Positions 9,886-18,506 of a DNA stretch of 64,000 nt are shown here, piece by piece. The position numbers were made by a program, and so were the translations under genes. The stretch is from Capronia americana (lineage: Eukaryota > Ascomycota > Eurotiomycetes > Chaetothyriales > Herpotrichiellaceae). The stretch is from contig JADWQD010000015.1 in assembly GCA_016110215.1 (NCBI GenBank), positions 744,001 through 808,000 on the forward strand, read 5' to 3'. Below the pieces are notes generated by a model. The model was given only the letters and a program-made list of their open reading frames with translations, was not told the origin of the DNA and did no database searches. Position 1 is the first letter of the stretch. Each line of letters opens with the position of its first letter.

Positions 9886-12543
9886 TCACTCACGTGAGCC
9901 TTCCTCCTTGATGGCCTCCACCCCTTCAGCGAGTTTGAACATGCCGACACCCAGGCCACGCCTCGCACTATGAGGCTCAGTGTGTCGACTACTGTGCAAC
10001 TGGTGTGTTTCATTCGAACTCCCAGCCCTGTGATGCGATTGGAACGATCTATTGGTGTTGGCTCGAGGCCGGAGCTGAACGTCGGGATCCTCCTCCTTGT
10101 CGCGCCAGCCTGAGGCGAGTCCGGTCTCAGGCCTGAATTGGCGTCCTTCTAGGACGCCATCAACAGCAGACATCGTCGAGTGTGCTCCTATGGACGACCT
10201 GCGTCTTTGTACTCGGGACAGAACCCTTTCTGCCTCTTTGGCTTCCTTCGCCTCTAGACTCTCCGACGGCAGCAAGATGGCTCTGTCAAGCTCATACGGA
10301 AGTCCACGATGTCTTCCACGGATTTGCATCGCAATAATAACCAATTTCGACAAGACATGAAATTCGGCGGAGAAGGAAGCATTGATAGTCGGGTAGCCCA
10401 GAGAAAGACCCACGGTACCGTAGGCTGACACTATCTCAAAGAGGACCGAGAAGAGGGTAAAGGCATACTGGTTGGTATTCTGCAGTTTGCCGCCTTCGGC
10501 GATGGCAATGATGAACATGCCCAGGAAGATGTACCACAGATCGAATGAGAGCTGTCTCCGGAGATGCGCACCAACGTAGCTGGGTTCATTCTCGTCTTCG
10601 CCCTCCTCAGAAGGTGTACCGTAGAGTCCCAGACTCTTCTCCTCGTAAACGTTTGTTCTTCGCATACTGATGGCGATTGGAAATACCGAAATATACATCA
10701 TGATGAGATAGCTGACTTGAATGGCGGGATGCAGGTCGGCAAGGTTGACCACCGCAAAACCTGCCGTTCGAGTCGCGGCCGCTTGGAAGAGGCCATCAAG
10801 GACTCTGATTCCCGCAGGCAAGGTAGTGACCGTAGGATCATTAAGGTCGAGAATGATGAAAAATATCAAGTCCAGCCCATTGAGGATAACGAGGATGGCA
10901 AACAACCACCACGTCGCATTCCCCGGAAACAGGAGGGTGAAACATCGACGAGGATGGTCCAGAAGAAATCGAAGTTCTTCCCACAGAGGGCTGCCTTCTG
11001 TGCAAAACTTGGATGTGGCCCAGATTGTGAGCCTGAGCATACACGGGAATCCGGTATTCCCGATGATAATGAGAAAGGTCATGAGCAGCAGGGGAAAGAC
11101 GGCCCGCTGGAAGGAGAGCATCGAGTTGTTGGTAAGGGTGAAGCCGAGATCGTTGAATGCAGAGGCACTCGTGAAAATTCCCCACCAAACTCTCCCCTGT
11201 CCTTGGTCCGTCACGAATGGTCCGTAGGTGCCCGACAGCCAGATCCACGGAACCAGACAAATAACCCCCAGGAGATGGAAGAGAAAGAAGTAGAGTACCA
11301 GGATCAAAGCCAATGCCTTGAGTGCTCGGTACTCGATTCCCCCCAGTTCTTCCCGTTGTTCCTCCGTGAGACCCACAAAGAACGAGTTTCTCCCGATGGT
11401 AGGCTGCCAACTCAAGTATGGTGCAGGTATGTCCTGTGTACGTGCAGTGTTGGCACGGCGAAGCGAGTTGTAGGTATTTGAGCCCCTTCGGCGAAGCTGG
11501 CCAGGTTCAGGAACGTCATAGGTGGAGGCCGCCTGCGTCGATTGTCTCGTGTTGAGACGCGGAAATGTGGCAGTTCTGTCATGACGGTCTTTCAGGAAGT
11601 GAGGCTCATCGAAGGCGATATGGGTAGGAGCTGCAGTGTCCTCTCCGACATTCACCTCGTCGATGCGTCTCTGCTTGACGCCAGGTAGATCTGGTTCGCT
11701 GGTAATCGGGCGTAGCACTGTGTCATCAAGATCGTCGGCGATGTGTTGCGGCCGACTCCCACTCTCGAATTCTCGAGGGCTCGGGATCCTCAGGGCAGTC
11801 GTGTCACTGGGATTTCGCTGGTTCTCGAGAAAGCGGATATGTTGCTCAGGACTCAACTGCGACGGGACACGTACGTCGTCCGTCGACCGGGAGGTTTGAA
11901 GGCGCAAACGGTCAGGGCGAACAAAATTCTGCGGCTCTTCGGGCTCAGGGCCGGACGTATCAGACGAATCAACTGCTTTCCCATTCCCGTTCTCCTGCTT
12001 TCCGCCTCCGTTTGGTTGGCCTGTGCTTCGTCCAGTGTTCCGTAGGATCCGGATCGCTCTTCCCGCCACTCCCTGGAAGCCCTGTTCGGGATCGTCCTTC
12101 GTCATGGTATTGGTGCGCTGTCTTGACCTGGTGCGACGCAATGCAGTCGAATTCCTGACGACGTCTTCAAACCGCTTCTCAAACCAGTAAAGCCGGACGA
12201 AGACGACGAAGGAGTTGATGGCGATGGGGTTGCAGAGCATGGCCAAGAGAAACAGCATGAATTGTTGGCCGAATCTGATGGTGTTGATGTCGATGGTATT
12301 GAGGCCGCTCTGGGTGCAGGCACCCGATGCGAAGAAGAGGGCGTCAATGTATGGCATGCCGCCAATGCCATAGATGACGACCGACCCGAACAACGCCATG
12401 CCCATCATGTACAGATAGTGTATCGTAATGAAGTTGAACCGTCTCTTGATGAAGACATCGGGTATGATGTTCTTCTTGCTGAACTCCCAGAAATTGACCA
12501 TCCATTGCCCAAGTAAGCCCATTCTGTCCACGGCGTCTTCCAT
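9886..12543 (-). CDS. TRK1: TRK-type potassium transporter
   Basis: Single long exon with first ATG at 12543; the frame stays open upstream to a TGA but no earlier ATG exists. 885 residues. TRK proteins fold as four membrane-pore-membrane repeats. Here the four filter-like loops read SGLNT (about 80), FNDLGFTLTNN (about 465), RTAGFAVVN (about 590) and YGTVGLSLG (about 705), each with the conserved glycine that lines the K+ filter. A hydrophilic loop of more than 250 residues between the first two repeats is Ser/Arg/Thr-rich, as in fungal Trk1. The C-terminal 150 residues are charged. The protein mediates plasma-membrane K+ uptake driven by the membrane potential. The H+-ATPase that makes this potential is encoded 6 kb away. 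Confidence 0.95.
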   Translation of the reverse strand: MEDAVDRMGLLGQWMVNFWEFSKKNIIPDVFIKRRFNFITIHYLYMMGMALFGSVVIYGIGGMPYIDALFFASGACTQSGLNTIDINTIRFGQQFMLFLLAMLCNPIAINSFVVFVRLYWFEKRFEDVVRNSTALRRTRSRQRTNTMTKDDPEQGFQGVAGRAIRILRNTGRSTGQPNGGGKQENGNGKAVDSSDTSGPEPEEPQNFVRPDRLRLQTSRSTDDVRVPSQLSPEQHIRFLENQRNPSDTTALRIPSPREFESGSRPQHIADDLDDTVLRPITSEPDLPGVKQRRIDEVNVGEDTAAPTHIAFDEPHFLKDRHDRTATFPRLNTRQSTQAASTYDVPEPGQLRRRGSNTYNSLRRANTARTQDIPAPYLSWQPTIGRNSFFVGLTEEQREELGGIEYRALKALALILVLYFFLFHLLGVICLVPWIWLSGTYGPFVTDQGQGRVWWGIFTSASAFNDLGFTLTNNSMLSFQRAVFPLLLMTFLIIIGNTGFPCMLRLTIWATSKFCTEGSPLWEELRFLLDHPRRCFTLLFPGNATWWLFAILVILNGLDLIFFIILDLNDPTVTTLPAGIRVLDGLFQAAATRTAGFAVVNLADLHPAIQVSYLIMMYISVFPIAISMRRTNVYEEKSLGLYGTPSEEGEDENEPSYVGAHLRRQLSFDLWYIFLGMFIIAIAEGGKLQNTNQYAFTLFSVLFEIVSAYGTVGLSLGYPTINASFSAEFHVLSKLVIIAMQIRGRHRGLPYELDRAILLPSESLEAKEAKEAERVLSRVQRRRSSIGAHSTMSAVDGVLEGRQFRPETGLASGWRDKEEDPDVQLRPRANTNRSFQSHHRAGSSNETHQLHSSRHTEPHSARRGLGVGMFKLAEGVEAIKEEGSRE

Positions 12544-13507
12544 GACCACACGCAGTTTATGGAGGTAGTCCGACAGTGCTGGTCGACTTTTCGCTGCGGT
12601 CTCGGCAGGGAGGGTGAGGGATCAAGCCATGGTCAGGGCGTCGTCAGGGGTGCACAATGAAGGACCTGCGTAGGAGAAAGATCGTGGGACTGAGCCGTCA
12701 TCGTTTGACAACTGCGAGTAAGTGTAGAAGGGCAGCTCGAATCAGGGCCTGGATGCCAAATGCAAGTGGAAGGAGATGCATGCGTCGACATATGACGCCA
12801 AGTTTTCCAACAACGCAGGGAGCCACTGTCAAGCCCCACTGCAAACCCTTTAGGCGCTTTCGGGTCATAGCCCATCCAACAGCCGGGGGCCCAAACGCTC
12901 AGGTTTAGAGCCTACCGGCTGGCTAGCGCACCGCTACGAATGCTTGTTCTTGTGGCTGCTTTTGAAAATCCCGATGTGCAACTGATTCCAGCACTGGATT
13001 TCCATACTTCCTCATGGCAGCTGTCCCGTCTATCCGTTAGACTTGTACTACCACCTCACACTCACCATCTACGGTCAGCTATTCTGAGGGCAAGGACTTT
13101 GACATGATCACAGAGATCCATGCGTCGCTCAATATTTCCGCTCTTGTCGGCTTCCTAAATTGGCGGCGTGCTTGAACATCTTCACCTCACTTCTTACTCA
13201 GCCCGTTGCATATGAACTATGTGCCTGCTTAGTCCCCGTGTCCCCATGTCCCCAGAATTTAAAACGTTTGACCGCCCTAACATATGGCAGCAGGGCAACT
13301 GGCGAGTGGTTCCTGCGACCTTGCAACTAGGAACCCTCAATCGACTCCGATGCGGGATTGCGTTTAGTGTCCGGGTACAAAGACTTCTTTGTGCCCATCG
13401 CCAGCTAATGTGGCATCGGTGAAGCCTGCTGTTCACATTCCCCCGCTTCCGGACAGCTCGCGTGTTCTGGATGCCGGACGCAGCTCATCGACAACGGCTC
13501 AGCAAAA
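12544..13507. other. TRK upstream region
   Basis: The 0.96-kb spacer contains the TRK promoter and the 3' flank of the NTF2-like gene. I see no gene in it. Confidence 0.5.
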
Positions 13508-14086
13508 TCATAACGAGTCTGGTGGCTGCGAGATCTTGGGAGTATGGTCGCCATTGAGATTCTTGATCAGCTTGCCGATGCCCGAGTGGCTGTAGTCTTG
13601 ATCATTCCACATGTCCTTGTGGTACCGCACCCTACCCTCGTCATCCAACGATAATGACACCAGAGAATCAACTTCCTTGGTCGTGTTGAATACCTTGGGG
13701 GTATATGCCTGCCTCAGCTTAAAGATGATCTCTCTTTCTGTGTCTTTGACCACCTCAATCTTCATGGTCTCCAGCTTCGCGAAAATCTTGGGCAACCCAT
13801 ACCACTGCCCAGCAATCTTGTACCGCGTGTCGCAGTATGACAGTGGGTCGTCGTAGATGGCCTTCTCGGCGTACACCGACATGTCGCTTTCGCTGGCGCT
13901 GCCGGAGTACAGGTTTGAGATTGACTTTACGATGGCTTCATGCTCGGGTGAGATCTTTAGAGATTTTTCTGGATGAGGTTCGTAATCGACAGCTTTCCCT
14001 TCATGACCCGTCAATTGCTGGGGATCGGGATGAGGCTCATACTTTTGATGGAGATCGTTCGTGCCAGAGCCGGGAGCTTCTGGCAT
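13508..14086 (-). CDS. Small protein with probable SnoaL/NTF2-like fold
   Basis: Single exon, 192 residues, ATG at 14086. The first 45 residues are polar. Residues 45-165 have the alternating helix-strand pattern of the NTF2-like/SnoaL superfamily. An early helix (IVKSISNLYSG) is followed by YAEKAIYDDPLSYCDTRYKIAG, the typical 'damage or supply' strand pair after the long helix. Several beta strands then include a central WNDQDYSHSG element. I see no signal peptide. The superfamily includes enzymes and binding proteins of many kinds, so no reaction is assigned. The gene is divergent from the MFS transporter across 1.3 kb. Confidence 0.75.
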   Translation of the reverse strand: MPEAPGSGTNDLHQKYEPHPDPQQLTGHEGKAVDYEPHPEKSLKISPEHEAIVKSISNLYSGSASESDMSVYAEKAIYDDPLSYCDTRYKIAGQWYGLPKIFAKLETMKIEVVKDTEREIIFKLRQAYTPKVFNTTKEVDSLVSLSLDDEGRVRYHKDMWNDQDYSHSGIGKLIKNLNGDHTPKISQPPDSL

Positions 14087-15407
14087 TGTGAAGGCGCGTG
14101 GTGGGACAGCCGATCGATATGTCTTCGGTTTTCTTGCTCAGAGACAACGGTTGCGCACAGATATTGCAGCAAGACTATGATAAGTAGACTCGGTGATAGA
14201 CAAAACGCACAGTCATGACGACATGAAAACTCACGAGAACCTAGGTAGTTAACACGTGGGCGGCGGTATGCCATTTGACACCAATTGGGTGCCAATGGCA
14301 TTCCGTGGCACTTCGCGAACGCATCTCAATGTCAGTTGAACGACGTAGCACCTCTGACACCTCGGTGCACAATAGACATAAGGTAGTTATACAACGATAT
14401 CCAAGACAGCGTGGACAGCCTTGTTGAGCGGAGCCTCGACTGGCCCCCAACTGGCACCGGGACCGGCGATGACGTAGCGCTGCTGCAGTGGTGGTGGTGG
14501 CAATTTGCAAGAATACGATGCCAGAAATTGGACTCCATGTACCTCCCTTACTCGTCTGCCTCCGCCCCTGCACGGAGTACTACAAGTAGTAGGAGTACAC
14601 AGTAATGTCGTGCATATAACACATTTTGCCTCAACATGGGGAGCTGGAGTGTCCGCGGGTCTGGGAGCCTCGTGTCAGAGAATAATTCAGCTCAACACCC
14701 AATTTTATCTCTGGGATGGCGAATCTGGCATCACCAGCGGTTCCCACGGCCAGGGACCGTCACAAACTAGACTACGAGTATACGTGCTGATTTCCAAGCC
14801 CGCCCGGGCGATGGTGAGTGCGAGTTCGAGTAGGGCCCAAGAGAGCCAATTGTACAGCGTACATCTCGTTATGCCAGAGTTATGACGCTGGATTTAGAGC
14901 GGACTTTATCATCCTGCGAGTACGCACAGCCGAGCAGACGCTAGGGCACCGTGCCGCCCACACCTTGTCGTGGGCGGATGTGACGGCAAGCCCAGGGCGA
15001 GGAATCTCCTCATGACCGGCTTGACATTTTCCCTTGTTTCACGCAAAACGGCCGTCTCCCAGACACGTCTGACTGCCTCGCAGCCCCGCGAAGCTGCCAG
15101 CTTCGTCATCCGGTGCGGCGGACGGGCAATCGCCCATGGCTCCCAGCTCGAATGACTACCTCCCCATCATGCCAGTTGCCACGGACCCTGGCTGGGGAGA
15201 TCTCCCATCATGCAGCAATGGTCGGAGATATGAGATATGGCGTATGGCATATCGTTATGCAGCTGTTGGTGCATTTCAGTATGAATCAATGAACACGACG
15301 TAACTATATCATAACAAGGCTTCTTTATTAACAACAGCATTCCTCTTCCTTTCCCCTTGCACCGATCAAACATTCCCGTGTCCACGGCAGGTACAGCAAC
15401 TGGCAGA
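14087..15407. other. Divergent promoter region between NTF2-like and MFS genes
   Basis: This 1.3-kb spacer separates divergently transcribed genes. A CACGTGGG box lies near 14253 and a short GTAGTAGGAGTAC repeat near 14585. No gene is supported. A TTG codon at 15357 extends the MFS frame upstream but is not a plausible start. Confidence 0.5.
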
Positions 15408-17198
15408 ATGTCCCGTTCTCCTGCAAATTCATCGACTTCCACCCTGACAGACGCCCACCCCCCTGACGTCGAAAGCCAAAAGCATGTTTCCTCACTCAAA
15501 AAAGTACCGCACTGGCGCCTCGTCGCCAGCCAAACACTCATCACGGATGAGGTCTTAAGCCACCCGTACAAAGGCTCCGGCACCGACGACGATCCTTTCG
15601 TTGTCGAATTCATCCCCGGCGACCCTCGAAATCCCATGAATTTCCCCGAATGGAAGAAATGGTGTCTCACCGTGACGGTTGCGGTTGCGACCTTGGCCGT
15701 CGCTTTCGTGAGCACGGCGTACACGGCCAGCACGAAACAACTCATCGAGGCGTTCGGATGCAGTCAAGAGGTTGCCACGCTCGGTGTATCTCTTTTCGTG
15801 CTCGGGTTCGCGATCGGGCCCCTCCTCTGGGCACCACTGTCCGAGCTGTATGGTCGCCAGATTCTCTTCTTCACCACATACGCCGTCCTCACCGCATTCA
15901 ACGCCGGCGCAGCGGGTGCCCAGTCTATCGCATCTCTCATCGTCATGCGCTTCCTGGCCGGCACTTTCGGCGCATCACCACTGACCAACGCCGGTGGTGT
16001 GATTGCTGATATCTTTCCTGCAAACCAACGCGGCCTGGGCATGTCCATTTTCGCCGCGGCGCCGTTCTTGGGCCCATGTATCGGCCCCGTCGTCGGCGGG
16101 TTCGTATCTGAATCCATTGGCTGGCGATGGGTCGAGGGCGTGATGGCCATCTTCACGGGCGTCCTTTGGATCTTCGGCACGCTCGTGCTCCCGGAAACGT
16201 ATGCGCCCGTCATCCTCTCCCGGCGCGCAAAGGCCCTGACCGTCCGAACCGGCAAACTGCACGTCTCGTCCATCGAAAAGCGCCAAGGCAAAGTCACCCC
16301 CCGGGCCGCGTTCGAGAAAGCCCTGTCCCGGCCCTGGGCGTTGCTGTTCTTGGAGCCCATCGTCCTGCTGATCTCGATATACATGGCCATCCTGTACGGG
16401 ACGTTGTACATGCTGTTCGGCGCCTTCCCGATCGTGTTTGAAATCAAACGCGGCTGGTCGCAGGGGATCGGCGGGCTGGCCTTCGCCGGCGTCGCGGTCG
16501 GCATGATCCTGGGTGTCATCTATTCCATCTTCGACAACAAGCGGTACTCGCGCGTCGAGGAGCGCCACGGCGGCGAAGCACCGCCCGAGGCACGCCTACC
16601 CCCGGCCGCGGTCGGCGCCATCGCCATCCCGATCGGCATGTTCTGGTTCGCGTGGACGAACTACCCCTCCATCCACTGGATCGTGTGCATCATCGCGTCC
16701 GCCCCGTTCGGGTTCGGTGTCGTGCTCGTCTTCCTCGCCTGCATGAACTACCTGATCGACGCATACACGATCTACGCGGCCAGCGTGCTCGCGGCCAACA
16801 GCGTGCTGCGCTCGCTCTTCGGCGCCGTCTTCCCGCTCTTCACCGTCCAGATGTACAACAACCTGGGCATTCACTGGGCGAGCACCCTCCCCGCGTTCCT
16901 GGCCTTGGCGTGCGCGCCTTTCCCCTTCATATTCTACAAGTACGGCCTGGGCATACGCATGAAGTGCAAATACGCCGCTCAAGCGCACGAGGTCATGCAG
17001 CAGATGAGGCAGAGTAGGAGAGAGGAGGAGGAGGAGGAAGAGGAGGAGGAGAAGCAAACTGGAGACGACAGACAGAGTGAGAAACATGTGCACATTCGGG
17101 ATGGGGATGGGGATGGGGATGAGCGAGTCGAGATCAGAGCAGCCAGCCAGGACGACGAAATTATGGCTGAGAAAAACAAGGCCGACATTCGGACTTGA
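15408..17198 (+). CDS. MFS transporter, DHA1 (drug or polyamine:H+ antiporter) type
   Basis: Single exon from ATG at 15408 (MSRSPANSS), 596 residues. The N-terminal 90 residues are cytosolic and end in the family motif DPRNPMNFPEWKKW just before the first membrane helix. Twelve membrane helices follow in 6+6 arrangement. The loop 2-3 motif is LSELYGRQ, a variant of the MFS signature G-x-L-a-D-R-x-G-R. The motif PFLGPCIGPVVGGF in helix 5 is motif C, which marks antiporters. The C-terminus is cytosolic and very acidic, with a run of about ten Glu (17018-17050) and then DGDGDGD from a GGGGAT repeat. Family members expel drugs, polyamines or other cations from the cell; the substrate cannot be read from the sequence. 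Confidence 0.93.
   Translation: MSRSPANSSTSTLTDAHPPDVESQKHVSSLKKVPHWRLVASQTLITDEVLSHPYKGSGTDDDPFVVEFIPGDPRNPMNFPEWKKWCLTVTVAVATLAVAFVSTAYTASTKQLIEAFGCSQEVATLGVSLFVLGFAIGPLLWAPLSELYGRQILFFTTYAVLTAFNAGAAGAQSIASLIVMRFLAGTFGASPLTNAGGVIADIFPANQRGLGMSIFAAAPFLGPCIGPVVGGFVSESIGWRWVEGVMAIFTGVLWIFGTLVLPETYAPVILSRRAKALTVRTGKLHVSSIEKRQGKVTPRAAFEKALSRPWALLFLEPIVLLISIYMAILYGTLYMLFGAFPIVFEIKRGWSQGIGGLAFAGVAVGMILGVIYSIFDNKRYSRVEERHGGEAPPEARLPPAAVGAIAIPIGMFWFAWTNYPSIHWIVCIIASAPFGFGVVLVFLACMNYLIDAYTIYAASVLAANSVLRSLFGAVFPLFTVQMYNNLGIHWASTLPAFLALACAPFPFIFYKYGLGIRMKCKYAAQAHEVMQQMRQSRREEEEEEEEEEKQTGDDRQSEKHVHIRDGDGDGDERVEIRAASQDDEIMAEKNKADIRT
17018..17052 (+). repeat. (GAG)n repeat encoding a poly-Glu run in the MFS C-terminus
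   Basis: A run of mostly GAG triplets, interrupted by a GAA, lies inside the coding region. It encodes about ten consecutive Glu. Confidence 0.9.
17099..17123 (+). repeat. (GGGGAT)4 hexanucleotide repeat in the MFS C-terminus
   Basis: About four tandem GGGGAT units encode alternating Asp-Gly. Copy-number changes would stay in frame. Confidence 0.85.
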
Positions 17199-18506
17199 TG
17201 GCCCTGCACCCACCCGCTTTCGAGTCTATTCAGCGATGATGATGATTTCATTTCACCCCATACAATGAGTACTCCTACTTCCAGCGACGGCGTTGGTGGA
17301 CCACTTGGCGTTCTACATGCATATACGGGACATATATAGACACATAGATGCCGACAAGCCAAAGGTGCGTTTTAGATCTGCAGGTGCAAAACAAAAAGAA
17401 TTATAGACTATCTGTCTATTTTTGCAAGTCTTAGCATACAGTACCAATGTACCTTGGTGACATGCCCGAGTGCCTTTATGCAACGGAGTCACCAATTCGG
17501 AATCAGGCGGCCTCACTCCTCTTCACCTCCTAAGTGGGAGGCTAAATAGAAGCAGTAGTGGAAAGCAATCGGTGTGCACTGCACGTTTGCATACATCCTC
17601 ACTTGGACATTCACGTTGAGCGCTCGACGTCCAACACATTCATCAACGGCGGCTAGAATCGGGGAAGAGAGGGCGTCCCGGTGTGTTAGGAGTTTGCATG
17701 AGACCTTCACGAGGGGGTTGTGCAGAGCAGCCAGGTACTATAATTGACAGAGTCCTATGCAAATTGCAAGTTAAACATTATTCTTCTGCCCATGGTCGAT
17801 CGTCTTGAACACCACCCAATTTGGCTCTTGAAGGTCCTACCTCCCTCTTTCTCCAGTCCTTCCATAACATCAATAATCCCAGACAGCGCCAACGCTCAAT
17901 TCAATACTTCCACGTGGGTATCATTCATCCCTCCGCGGGATCCTACATTCACAAAAGGGTATCAATAATTTACTGTCGTTCCTCGGTATCAGGTCAAGTT
18001 GTCCTCCCGCCCGCCAGTCCTTCAAAGCTCAAGCCCTTATCAAGGGTTACTGTGCCGTGGTATCGCCGTCTTGGGTCGGCTGGCTTCCGACATCGAGGCG
18101 TCCGTCAAATTCGTTCCGCTGGATGGCCCTGACGATTCCTCCGTCCGCGATGATGAGACTCCAGTTGTATTAGTCGTACCGGATACGGTCGTCTCGGCTG
18201 GCGTCTTCGATAGTGAAGCTTCACCTTTGGCTCTTCCCCTTGTAAGCTGTAACGAGACTTCTTGTGCTAAGGAAGGTTCCTCAGGAAAGTTCAGCTTCGG
18301 AAGTACGGCCTTTGCAGGTCCCGACCGTCGCGACTCGCTGGCAAAGATATGCTCCAGCTCCAGCATCCGGGTCTTGGACAAGGCCATGTCGGTGCCATAG
18401 TTGTTCTTGAAGAGTAACTCGTGATTGAGTTGCAGACGCGGCCAACTCCGCGGTCTTCCTGACGGCTTTGGGGTCACGTAACCAGCCTGTAGCATACAGA
18501 TCGCTA
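17199..18506. other. Convergent spacer between MFS and H+-ATPase genes
   Basis: This region holds the 3' flanks of both genes. A 180-codon open frame on the minus strand (18582-18040) begins inside the last H+-ATPase intron. It is discussed among the findings, but I do not annotate it as a gene. Confidence 0.5.

Noticed and set aside
10564..11481. 305-codon plus-strand open frame
   Set aside because: It is antisense to the TRK transporter and shows no recognisable product.
15764..16568. Two minus-strand open frames of 197-251 codons
   Set aside because: They lie antisense to the MFS gene, whose membrane helices and motifs are clear.
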